NCBI RefSeq assembly: GCF_016862795.1
Contig: NZ_BONQ01000014.1
Coordinates: 62,001 to 126,000, forward strand
DNA from: Dactylosporangium siamense
Lineage (GTDB): Bacteria > Actinomycetota > Actinomycetes > Mycobacteriales > Micromonosporaceae
Direction of reading: 5' to 3'
DNA length: 64,000 bases
Below the pieces are notes generated by a model. It made no database searches and was not told the origin of the DNA. It worked only from the letters and a program-made list of their open reading frames with translations. This document shows positions 25,904-36,000 of the stretch, piece by piece. The position numbers and the translations under genes are program-made. How positions within the stretch are numbered: position 1 is the first letter of the stretch; each line of letters starts with the position of its first letter.

Positions 25904-26623
25904 TCAGGACGCGGTCACCGGCAGCAGCGCCCAGCGCGCGTGGTAGTCGGGGCCGGCCGAGTGGCGGATGACGGGCCCCGAGCCAGGTGGGCACTGTGGC
26001 GCCTGACAGTCCGGCCGGTGGCCGGCGACGAGTTGGCTGCGCACGCTCAGCAGCAGCCCGGTCCGGCGCAGCGCGACGACGATGTGCAGCTGCGCCGCCG
26101 GGCACCGGTGCCCGAGTTGGAACAGCTCGTGCAGCGCGGACCGGGCCGGGTGGACGAGGTCCGGTAGGTGCCACGCCGTGCACGCGTCGGCGACGAGGCA
26201 ACCGGCCAGGCGCAAGGTCTGCGGCCCCGGCGCGAACCGCCGGTGCGTCCAGCGGCCGGTGCGGGGTGGCTCGCCGGCGGCGGCGACGGCCTCGGCGAGC
26301 GTCCGGAACTGCGGCAGCGCCGGGTCCAGCACCCGGATCCGCTGGGTGAGGGGGCCGTGGCCGCCGTGCAGCAGCAGTTCGACGTCCGCGGCGGCGGCGT
26401 CGCGGTGCATCGCCACGAACGTCGCCGCGGCGGGCGGGTCGGCGAGCTCCAGCCCGGTGATGTCGAGGATGACGGCGATCGGGCACTCGACGAGGCGTTT
26501 CTGGACCGCCCTGCGCAGCCGGTGCCGGTTGCGGGCGGTGAGACGGCCGGCGGCTCGCACCAGCTGCGCGTCTCGGACCAGGAGCGGCTCGACCGAGATG
26601 GCCAGCTGTTCCACTGCTTCCAC
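25904..26623 (-). CDS. STAS-domain regulator, possibly with degenerate kinase-like C-terminus
   Basis: Residues from GTG 26623 (EAVEQLAISVEPLLVRDAQLVRAAG) contain a STAS fold with CPIAVILDITGLELADPPAAATFVAMHRDA, as in anti-sigma-factor antagonists. The C-terminal half (GCLVADACTAWHLPDLVHPARSALHELFQLG...LHIVVALRRTGLLLSVRSQ) resembles an HATPase_c_2-like anti-sigma segment without clear ATP motifs. The start is uncertain: an upstream TTG at 26683 gives 259 aa, while 26623 has GGAG 6 nt upstream. It likely acts in partner switching or stress signalling, with partners not evident nearby. Confidence 0.75.
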   Translation of the reverse strand: MEAVEQLAISVEPLLVRDAQLVRAAGRLTARNRHRLRRAVQKRLVECPIAVILDITGLELADPPAAATFVAMHRDAAAADVELLLHGGHGPLTQRIRVLDPALPQFRTLAEAVAAAGEPPRTGRWTHRRFAPGPQTLRLAGCLVADACTAWHLPDLVHPARSALHELFQLGHRCPAAQLHIVVALRRTGLLLSVRSQLVAGHRPDCQAPQCPPGSGPVIRHSAGPDYHARWALLPVTAS

Positions 26624-26690
26624 GGAGATCTCCACGGGACGAGGGGCGGACCCGCAGCCCACTACCCGGCACGTGCAGCTCAACGCACGA

Positions 26691-26735
26691 TTCGCCGGTC
26701 AGCGGCCGGCGCACCCGGACCGGCCGACCGGCGAA
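26691..26735. terminator. long hairpin terminator after the lectin gene
   Basis: TTCGCCGGTC pairs with GACCGGCGAA and, after a 3-nt bulge, GGCCGG pairs with CCGGCC, giving a stem of 16 bp. It begins 4 nt past the lectin stop codon on the minus strand and probably ends the type VII effector operon. Confidence 0.7.
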
Positions 26736-26739
26736 GGCC

Positions 26740-27588
26740 TCAGCGCCAGAACCACTTCTGGTTGTCCTGGCCGTTGCACCAGTACAGCTTCACCGGGCTG
26801 CCGTTGCCGGTGCGCCGGTCGATGACGTCGGCGCATTTGTCGGCGTTGACGCTGACCAGGTCGTTGGAGGTGTTGAGGCGCCACTGCTGGGCGCTGTTAC
26901 CCCTGCAGTAGGCGACCTGGACGACGGTGAAGACGTCCGTGCCGCCCCAGGCGGCGTCCATGCACAGCCCGACGGAGCGGATCGTGCCGTCGGACAGTGC
27001 CTCCCAGTGCTGGACCGCGGAGCCGTCGCAGGTGGCGATGACGAGGGCGGCGCCGTCCTTGCCGGCGGCGGCGCTGAGACACAGGCGGGACTGCACACCG
27101 ACGATCGCCCGGCCGGGAATCGGCGGCGCGGCGGCCTTCGCGGTGGTCTTCGCCGGCGCCGGTGGAGCCACCGCGGGCGGAGCCGCCGCCGTGGTCGTCC
27201 CACCGCCCGCCGCGGAGCCCGAGCCGCCGGAACCACCCGCCGCCGAGCCCGAGCCACCGGAGCCCGAACCACCGCCGGCCGCGGAGCCCGAACCGCCCGG
27301 AGCCGAGGCGGCGGAGGTGGGCGTCCCCGATGCGGGGCCGGAGGTGACGGTGCCCGGTGCCGGCGTCGCGGACGTGGCAGCGGAGGTCACCGCCGCGGGG
27401 CGCGGGGCGCCGGCAGGCTCACGTGCGGCGCTCCGGTCGGCACCCGCCGATGAGCCGCCCGGCAGGACGAACGGCAGGGTCGTCGCCGCCAGTACCACAC
27501 CCACCACCACGAACACACGGGGCGCCGGGACGAACCCCCGGCGGGGCACGGTGGGCCGTCGGGTGAAGGCGTCGGCGAACGGGGACAT
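26740..27588 (-). CDS. membrane-anchored ricin-B lectin protein with Gly/Ser linker
   Basis: This 282-aa protein has a cytoplasmic N-terminus, one membrane helix (VFVVVGVVLAATTLPFVLPG), and a low-complexity Ala/Gly/Ser/Pro linker (SGSAAGGGSGSGGSGSAAGG) over about residues 60-155. The C-terminal ricin-type trefoil has three QxW repeats (VQHWEA, AQQWRL, NQKWFW) and paired Cys. It should bind carbohydrate outside the membrane. It follows the AAA+ gene by 15 bp and is probably co-transcribed with the type VII effector genes. Confidence 0.85.
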   Translation of the reverse strand: MSPFADAFTRRPTVPRRGFVPAPRVFVVVGVVLAATTLPFVLPGGSSAGADRSAAREPAGAPRPAAVTSAATSATPAPGTVTSGPASGTPTSAASAPGGSGSAAGGGSGSGGSGSAAGGSGGSGSAAGGGTTTAAAPPAVAPPAPAKTTAKAAAPPIPGRAIVGVQSRLCLSAAAGKDGAALVIATCDGSAVQHWEALSDGTIRSVGLCMDAAWGGTDVFTVVQVAYCRGNSAQQWRLNTSNDLVSVNADKCADVIDRRTGNGSPVKLYWCNGQDNQKWFWR

Positions 27589-27603
27589 GGCTGCTCCAGT
27601 CGG

Positions 27604-30012
27604 CTATCGGGTCGGGAGGTCTTCGGGGGCGAGCAGGACGAGGTCGTCGCCGGTGGCGGCGGGGAGTTCGGCGACGCGTTGGGCCTGCCGTTCGGTCATC
27701 TCCTGGAAGACCTGGCGGGCGAGGCGGCCGTTGCCGAACCCCGCACCGCGGGGCAGGGCGGTGAAGTAGTCGGCGAGGCCGGCGCGGGAGACGTCGGTGA
27801 GCTCGTAGCGGTGCCCGGCGGCCTGGTGCTCGACGATGGAGACCAGTTCGGCGCTGTCGTAGTCGTCGAAGTGCAGCGTGCGGGTGAAGCGGGAGGCGAG
27901 GCCGGGGTTGGCGCCGATGAAGCGGTCCATCTCGCCGGGATAGCCGGCGGCGATGATGACGACGTCGTCGCGGTGGTCCTCCATCATCTTGACGAGGGTG
28001 GCGATGGCTTCCTGGCCGAAGTCGTTGCCGCCGAAGCGGGGCACGAGCGAGTAGGCCTCGTCGATGAAGAGGACGCCGCCGAGCGCGCTCGTGACGGCGG
28101 CGGCGGTCTTGGGGCCGGTGTGGCCGACGTACTCGCCGACCAGGGCACTGCGGTCCACCTCGATGAGGTGGCCGCGGCGGAGCAGGCCGAGGGCTTTGAG
28201 CAGGCGGCCGTAGAGGCGGGCGACGGTCGTCTTGCCGGTGCCGGGGTTACCGGCGAAGACGAGGTGCCGGCTCAGCGGCGGGGCGGGCAGGCCGGCCTCC
28301 TCGCGGCGGCGGACGGTCTGCATGAGCTTGACGAGGGTGCTCACGTCGCGTTTGACCCGGTCGAGGCCGACGAGCTCGGCGAGCTCACCCAGGAGATCAT
28401 CAAGGGATTCATCTGGAACGTCCGGGATGTCCGACGATCCGGGCTGCGGCAGGGCGGGTGCCAGGAGCCCGTCGCCGATGGTGCACTGCGAGAAGGCGGC
28501 GCGGGAGCCGGGTTCGGTGCTGGTGTCCGGGATGCGGCAGTGCTCGAAGGCCGGGTCGGCGTCGGCGCCGATGTGCACGCCGGCGAACTTGGAGCCGGTC
28601 ACGTCGCATCGCGTGTACTGCCCACCGGCGCCGGGGGCGACGTAGATGCCGTTCTTCGCGACCCCGTCGACACGCAGGCCCTCGACGTGCGGCCGGGCCC
28701 CGGTCCACGCGACGAGGCCGGAGCCACCGCCGCCGGTGATGTCGGTGGCGCTCACCCGCACCGCGGCGGCGGTGTCGACGACGATCCCCGCAGCTCCGGC
28801 ATCGACGACGCGGCCGCCCGCGAAGGTGAGCGCGCCACCGGCAACGACCTCGACGCCGACCTCGCTGGGCCGCAGCACCGTGCACTGGCGCAGTTCGGCG
28901 GGCTCCGACGAGGCGATCCGGACTCCGGTGGCGACGTCGGCGACGGTGCAGCCGGCGACGGTGAGACTGGCCCGGTCCCCGGCGTGCAGGCCGGTCATGG
29001 TGAGCTCGCGCAGGTCGCAGTCGGTGAGCCTGACCCGGGACTGCTCGACGGCGTGCACGCCGTGCTCAGCGCCGCGCAGCACCCGGCAGCCGGTGAGGTG
29101 GACGTCGGCGGTGCCGGCGGTGTGCACGGCGCTGAAACCGGCGGCGGTGAGCCGGCAACCGTCGAGGACGGCGCGGGCCGCGCCGACCGCGAGCAGCGCG
29201 TTGGCCACGGTGTCGCGGACGGTGCAGCCGGTCGCGGTGAGCTCGGCGTCGTCGGCGACGACGAGGCCGCTGGCGCCGGGGGCGGTGATCCGGCAGTCGG
29301 TGAGCCGCACCCGTGCCGCCCCGGAGGCCTGGACGGCGGCGGCGCCGGACGTGTCGATGCGGGTCTCCTCGGCGACCGCGGCGGCGGCGTCCTCGACGAG
29401 GAGGCCGTTGCGGCCGGCCCGGTCGATCCGGCAGTCGGTGAGGGTGAGCCGGGCAGTGCCGCGGACCCGGATCCCGGAGCCGTCGGTGGCGCGGACGAGC
29501 AGCCGGGTGGCGGCGAGCTGGGCCGCTCCGGACAGCACGATCCCGACCCCGGCGACGGTGTCGAGGCGCACGTCGTGCCCCTCGGCCTTCACGTCGCCGG
29601 CCAGGTGCAGCGCGGTGCCGGCGGCGCCGTGGACGGCGACGTCGCGCAGGACGAGGGCGGCGACGTCGTTGACGGCGCGGGCCTCGATCCGTCCGTTGTG
29701 GACCTCGACGTGATCCAGGACGGCGCCGGCACCGTCCAGGACGGACACCGCTGGGCGCGAGGGGTCCAGGCCGCGCACGACGAGCCCGGTGAGGGTGACG
29801 GCCGCCGCGGTGAGGGTCATCGGTCCGACCTCGACGCTGCCGGTGCCGTGCTCGGGGCGCAGGTGCACGTCCTGATCGACGTGGACCTCCTCGGGATAGC
29901 GACCCGGGGCGACGGTGATGGTGTCGCCGGGCGCGGCGGCGCGCAGCGCCTCGGTGATGCTGCGGTGGGTGCCGCGGCCGCGTGCCGGGCTGACGGTGAG
30001 AACCCTGGTCAT
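27604..30012 (-). CDS. parallel beta-helix / CbbX-type AAA+ ATPase fusion (EccA-like)
   Basis: This 802-aa protein starts at ATG 30012, overlapping the effector stop (ATGA). Residues 1-490 are a pectate-lyase-like right-handed beta-helix, opening RGTHRSITEALRAAAPGDTITVAPGRYPEE and continuing as about 20 turns with repeated RLTDCRI, GLLVEDA and ALLAVGA motifs. Residues 515-802 are a CbbX/EccA-type AAA+ ATPase: LVFAGNPGTGKTTVARLYG (Walker A), GGVLFIDEAYSL (Walker B), and sensor/Arg-finger region NPGLASRFTRTLHF. EccA ATPases of ESX systems normally carry N-terminal TPR repeats; here the beta-helix takes that place. Likely role: cytosolic chaperone or remodeler of the huge neighbouring secreted protein. 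It ends in UAG. Confidence 0.88.
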   Translation of the reverse strand: MTRVLTVSPARGRGTHRSITEALRAAAPGDTITVAPGRYPEEVHVDQDVHLRPEHGTGSVEVGPMTLTAAAVTLTGLVVRGLDPSRPAVSVLDGAGAVLDHVEVHNGRIEARAVNDVAALVLRDVAVHGAAGTALHLAGDVKAEGHDVRLDTVAGVGIVLSGAAQLAATRLLVRATDGSGIRVRGTARLTLTDCRIDRAGRNGLLVEDAAAAVAEETRIDTSGAAAVQASGAARVRLTDCRITAPGASGLVVADDAELTATGCTVRDTVANALLAVGAARAVLDGCRLTAAGFSAVHTAGTADVHLTGCRVLRGAEHGVHAVEQSRVRLTDCDLRELTMTGLHAGDRASLTVAGCTVADVATGVRIASSEPAELRQCTVLRPSEVGVEVVAGGALTFAGGRVVDAGAAGIVVDTAAAVRVSATDITGGGGSGLVAWTGARPHVEGLRVDGVAKNGIYVAPGAGGQYTRCDVTGSKFAGVHIGADADPAFEHCRIPDTSTEPGSRAAFSQCTIGDGLLAPALPQPGSSDIPDVPDESLDDLLGELAELVGLDRVKRDVSTLVKLMQTVRRREEAGLPAPPLSRHLVFAGNPGTGKTTVARLYGRLLKALGLLRRGHLIEVDRSALVGEYVGHTGPKTAAAVTSALGGVLFIDEAYSLVPRFGGNDFGQEAIATLVKMMEDHRDDVVIIAAGYPGEMDRFIGANPGLASRFTRTLHFDDYDSAELVSIVEHQAAGHRYELTDVSRAGLADYFTALPRGAGFGNGRLARQVFQEMTERQAQRVAELPAATGDDLVLLAPEDLPTR

Positions 30013-33000
30013 TTGGCGTAGTACCAGGGGTTGTCGTGCATGCGGAACTCCTTGAGGAGCTGCGACGTGACCGTCTTCTCGATGATCTTCCAGGGCAGTT
30101 GGAACGCGAACTCGGCCAGGCCCTGGCGGTGGAACGCGCGCCCGCCGAGCCCGGAGTTGAACAGCGTCTTGGCGATGCTGGTGGTGACCGCGCCGGTGAC
30201 GCCGGCCGCGGCGGACAGCAGCCCGTCGAAGGCGGCGGCGCCACCGGTGAGGTAGACGGTCTCGCCGTTGGCGTTGGTGATGCCGAAGACGGCGGCGTTC
30301 ATGCTGCCGTTGACGAACCCGGTGAGCCCGGCGACCGGCACGTTGAACGCGAAGTCGTAGGTGCCGCCACGCCAGCGGGTCGCGGTCTCGTTGCCGGCCC
30401 ATTCGTTGGACCAGTGCTTGTCGTGGTTGAGCGGCTTGCGGTGCCAGCCCTTGCCGCCGTCGATGTTGGCGAGACCGGCCTTCCAGTCGCCGGAGCGTTG
30501 CATGGCGCCGAACTTGTTGTCGTGCACGAGCGAGCCGACCGCCTGTTTGACGGCCGCGCCGACGGCCGCGTTGGCGAACGCCTTCAGCACGTCCTTGCCG
30601 TTGAACTCGGTGCCGGCGATCGCGTCGACGATGCCGTTGACGGCGAGGTTCGCCGCGAACTCGAGCAGGAACTCCTGGGTGAACTCCAGCGCGGCCTTCT
30701 GCAGGGCGAGTTTCCAGTACGGCTCGTACAGCGCCTCGGTGTGCGTGCCGAGGCGCAGCTCGCCGCCCCATTCCATGCGGTTCGCCTCGCGAATGCGCCG
30801 GTTCCAGCCGCGCAGCTCGGTGACACCGCCGCGGTAGTCCAGTTCGCGGCCGACGGACTCCCAGGCGCCATTGGCGCGTTCGAACACGTAGCCGTCGTCG
30901 GTGCGGCGGGCGATGGTGAGGCCGGTGTTGTCGTACTGCCGCCACTGCCCGCGCCAGGCGTCGCGCTCCAGGAACCCGCCGGGGATCTGCGAGCGTTCGC
31001 GGACGGTGGTGCCCATGTCGAACTCGCGCCACGCGCCGGGGGTGCCGAGGTTGTATTCGCGGATCCGGCCGATCTCGGCGCCGGCCGGGATCTCCCGGAC
31101 GGTGACGGCCGCTCCGGCGCCGTCGGTGACCTCGTCGCGGAAGCGGGTGGCGCCGCCGAACCAGTCCGCGACCCAGCCGCCGGCGCCGCCGTTGGCGTTG
31201 GTGTCCCACCAGCGGCGCAGCGGGTTCGCGCCGGGCGCGGCGGCGACGTTGCCGTACCTGTCGACCTTCCGCCAGTGCCACTCGTGGCCGCCGCCGGGCA
31301 GGTCGACCCGCCACGAGTCGACGTGGCCGCCGCTGTCGAGCATCCGCCGTTCCCGGATGAGGACCTGGTGGCCGTCGGCGCCGCGGACGGTGTCACGGAA
31401 CGAGTCGTCGTAGGTGGTGTGCGGGCCGTTGAAGCCGCGCCCGTACTCGCGGGAGCCGGTCTGCCCGGCGCCGTCGCGCCACTGCCAGGTCCGGCTGTCG
31501 CTGCGCGCGTCGTATCCGGACCAGCTCCAGTTCCCGGCGCGATCCGGGGCGTTGGCCTCGACGCGGTGGACGCCGCCGGCGGGGTCGGGCCAGTCGTCGG
31601 CGCGGCCGATGATGACGCCGTGCGGATCTTTGCGCACCCAGACGCCGGTGCCCTCGTGGGCGGCGCCGCGGCTGGCGATGCCGCCGTCGGCGGCGCCGGG
31701 CGCGGGCGGGCGGTGGAACTCCTTGATCGAGCCGTCGGCGTAGCCGGCCCGGGCCACGGAGTGCTGCTGGCCGCCGAACTCGTACCAGTTGCCGTGCTGC
31801 TGCCCGACGACGAACCGGTCCTCCCAGATCCGCCCGTCGGGGTGCGGGCCGACGTTGACACGGTGCCCGGACAGCCGGCCGTTGCCCTCGCTCCACGGGA
31901 TGCGGTTGGCGTCGCGGACCGCGGCCGGCGGGAGGTCGACGACGTCGTGGCCGACCTTGAGCGTGTTGCCGTGGTCGAGTTTCGCGCTGGACCGCACGAA
32001 CCGGCCGGTGTTGTTGAAGTCGTAGGTGCTGTCGTTCATGCTGACGAACCGGAAGCCCTGCGCCCGCACGTTGCCGTGCTGGTCGAGGCGGCGCCACTCG
32101 AAGAGCTGGAAGCGGGTGTCGGTGCGCAGGTGCGGGTTGGCGCGGAACACGTCCTCGTCGACGCCGGCGAGGAACTTGCGGGCCCACTGCGGCGGCCGCT
32201 GCTCCGACCAGCGGCGGGTCTCGAGGCGGTCGCCGGTGGGCAGGGACTCCAGCTTGCCGGCGTCCTTGCCGTGCGGGGACTGCGCCTGCCAGGTGTCCCG
32301 GCGCACGCCGCCGGCGCCGAGGTCGAACTGCTGATACATGCCGGCGTTGGCGGGTGCGTGCGCGGTGCCCCACTGCCGCTGCACGACGGGGCCCGGGTTG
32401 CCGCCCACCGGGGGCAGCCGGTCGGTCCAGCCACCGTCGCGGTCCAGGGCACGGGGGCCGTGGCCGAGCCGGTTGCCGGCGTTGTCGAAGCGGTGCCAGG
32501 TCCAGTCGCCGAGCGCGCCGCGCAGCCCGACCACGTCGCCGCCGCCGATGCCCTGCCGGATCTCGTGGACGAGCCGGCCGTTGTGGTTGACGTCGCGCCA
32601 GCCGACGGCGTTGGTGTCGAAACGCCGCACGCCGTGGTCCACGACCCGGCCGTCGGCGGTGAGCTGCACCCACTGCGGGCGCTGCGAGGTGCGGCCGAAG
32701 TCGCCGTCGATGCGGCGGAACACGTCGAGGGTGGTGCCGCCGGGGATGGGGCGCCGGTCGAAGACCTCGACGCCGGTCCGGTTCAGCAGCCGCACCCGGC
32801 CGGTGCCGGCGGCCGCCGCGTCGAGCGTCCCGGCATGGAACGCGCCGGTGGCGGGCGTCGGCAGGCCGTTGTCGTGGAGGCGCCAGGTGCGGCCGGCCGC
32901 GTCGACGACGAACTGCCGGGTCGTGGGTGCCGCGTCGCGCAGCACGTTGAAGGACTGCTCCAGGAGGTTGCCGGCGGCGTCGTAGCGGCGGAACTCCCCC

Positions 33001-36000
33001 GTGTGCAGGCCCAGTTGGTCGGTGATGCGGTAGCCGGCCCCGTCCGGGGCGACCTGCCAGCCGTGGAGGCGGACGCCGGTGAGGCTCTCCACGTGCCCGG
33101 CACCGCCGGCGGCGGGGTTGACCACGACCCGGTCGGCCTGCCCGGCGAGGTTGTGTGCCGGTGTGCCGGTCTCGATGTGTGCGCCGGTGCCGTCGAACCG
33201 CTGGAACGCGTTGCCCGCGGCGGTGTCGGTGATCTGGGTGCCGCCGCCGTGGGCCGCGACCGTGAACCTGGCGTCGGTCACCTCGATCCGGCCGCCGTGT
33301 GCGTCCGTGACGAAGAACCGGTTGCCGAGCACACCCCCGCCGGCGTCGGTCAACGGCCGGCCGGTGGCGGTCAGGGTGCCGGCGTTGTCGAAGCGCTGGA
33401 AAGCATGGTGCGCGGCGGTGTCGGTGATCTGGAACCCGCCGCCGTGCGCCGCGACCGTGAACCTGGCGTCGGTCACCTCGATCCGGCCGCCGGCACCGTG
33501 CGCATCCGTCACGAAGAACCGGTTGCCGAGGACCCCGCCGCCCGCGTCGGTCAGCGGCCGCCCGGTCGCGGTCAGGGCACCGGCGCCGTCGAAGCGCTGG
33601 AACGCGTGGTGGGCGGCGGTGTCCGTGATCTGGAACCCGGCGCCGTGCGCCGCCACGGTGTAGCGGGCGTCGGTGACCTCGATGCGGGTGGGGGCGCCGC
33701 CGGTCGGCGTGACCAGGAACCGGTCGCCGAGCACGCCACCGCCCGCGTCCCGCAGCGGCCGGCCGGTCTCGGTGAGCGCGCCGGTGCCGTCGAAGCGCTG
33801 GAACGCGTGGTGGCCGAGCGTGTCCGTGACCTGGAACCCGCCGCCGCCGTGCGCCGCGACGGTGAACCGGGGGTCGGCGACCTCGACGACGGTGCCGCCG
33901 GCGCCGTGGGTGACGACGAACTGCCCGCCGATCGGGGCGCCGGTCGCGTCCCGCAGCGGCCGGCCGGCGGCGGTCGCGGCGCCGGCCGCGTCGAAGCGGT
34001 GGAACCCGGCGCCGTCGGCGACCTGGAACCCGTTGCCGTGCTGGGTGATCGCGTGCCCGCCGGTGCTCTCGATCCGCACGCCGCCGGCCGCGTATCCGCC
34101 GGTGGGCTCCACCACGAATCGGCCGTCGAGGTCGTGCCCGTCCAGCCCCCTCAGGATCGTGCCGACCTCGGTGAGATCACCGTCGGCGTCGAAGCGCTGG
34201 AAGCCGGTGCCGTCGCTGATCTGGTAGCCGCCGTCGTGCTCGGTCACCGTGCGGTTGACGACCACGGCGCCGTCGTCGTCCAGGAGCCGCAGCTGCACCG
34301 CGCCGGCACCGTCGGCGAGCTCCTCGACCCGCAGCCCGAGCCCGCCGCCGTCGGCGCCGCGCAGCACGACGTGCCCGTCGATCGGGGCGCCGGCCCACAG
34401 ATCGTTGATCATCTGCGAGAGGTTCTGGCCGCCGCCGAGCATCCGCGGCCGGTCCCGCAGCGAACCGGCGGTCAGCTCGGAGATCCGGGCGTCCATCGCG
34501 GCCGGGTTGACGCCGAGGCCGCGCAGGTCGGTCTCCAGGCGCGCGACCTTGGTCAGCGCCGCCTGGTGGGTGCGTTCGGCGTGCACGTGGGCGAGGCCGG
34601 GGCCGCTGGAGGACTGGCCGGGCCGGGCCCGGATGTCGTCCCACATCGCCTCGACGCGGCCGAGTTCGTTGCGGGCCGCGGTGTAGGAGCCCCAGGCGTC
34701 CAGCCGTTGCCGGCGCAGCGGGTCGTCGAGGGCACCGAACAGCCCGGCGATGCGGTTGCTGTCGCGCTGCCAGGCCGCGTCGAGCTGGGCACCGGTCGGT
34801 CGCCCGCTCGCCGGCGGTGGCGGGGTCGTGGCGACGTCCCGGACCGCGGCGCTTCCCGCGTGCGGCGCGCCGCGGCCGATCTGGGTCTGCAGCAGGCCCA
34901 GCGCGAGGGTCACGGTGACCGGGTCGACCCCGGCGTCGGCCGCCCCGCCGGGTGGTGGGGGGGCGCCGGCTCCGATGTCCTCGCCGGTGCGGCCGACCGG
35001 ACCGAGGGCCGGTGGGGGTGCGGCGTGGCGGGCGCTGTCGGCCAGGCCGGTGTGGTCGGCGATCCGCGTGCCGGAGCCGTTGAGGGCCCGGGTGTCGGGC
35101 ATGTGCACGGTGACCGGCTGGGGCGCGATCAGTTCGTCCGGTGTGAGGTTTCGTGGCGCGCCGAGGTGCGTGCCGCCGCCGCCCGGGGTGCCGGCGAGAT
35201 GTGCCGGGTTGGTGGAGACGCCCGGTGGCGGCCCGTGCATCGCGGCGCCGGGCGGCACGTCGAGGCCGTGACCCGCTCCTCCGCCCGGCGGCACGTCGAG
35301 GCCGCGACCCGCTCCCCCGCCCGGCGGCACGTCGAGGCCGCGACCCGTGCCCGGCGGCACGTCGAGGCCACGGCCCAGTGCTCCGCCTCCGGCGGAGAGG
35401 CCGGTCAGCTCCGATGTGGCACCGCCGTGCGGCATCGGGGTCGGGGTGGCGTGCAGGGCCTGGACGGTGGTGCCGTGCAGGGCGGGCGGGGCGCCGGCGA
35501 GGTGGGCGGGCGTGACCCCCGGTCCGGTCGGGCCCGCGTGGGCTGAGACGCCGTCGAGGCGGGTGACGACGAGCTGCGACACCGGTGGGGTGTCCAGGTT
35601 GCGGCCCAGGGTGCCGAGGTCCTGGGTCACGTGCTGGGCGCCGATCGCGAGGCCGGTGTGGTCGCCGATGCGGGCCCCGGCACCGTTGACCGCGCCGCCC
35701 GGGGCGCCGATCAGCGTGTGGGCCGCCGGTGCCGCGCCGGGGTGCTGGGCGAGCAGGTCCATCGCCCCGGCGTGCACCGACGGCGGCGGCGTGCCGAGGT
35801 GCGTCGCGGTCGTGAATCCATTGTGGACGGCGGGCAGGCCGGCGGGGCCCAGGTCGCCGAGGGTGACCGGGGCCGGGCCGCCGTGGGTGAGGCCGGCGGG
35901 TGGGGGCGCGGCATTGGCCACCACCACCGGTGCGGCACCCGCGTGGGTGAGGCCCGCCGGCGGCGGCACAGCGTTCGCGAGCACCGGCGAGGCGCCCAGA

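Noticed and set aside
30036-35546. A plus-strand open frame of about 1836 codons antisense to the giant effector gene
   Set aside because: Its product is Gly/Ala/Val/Arg-rich with no domain, and it is the mirror of G/C third positions on the true minus-strand gene.
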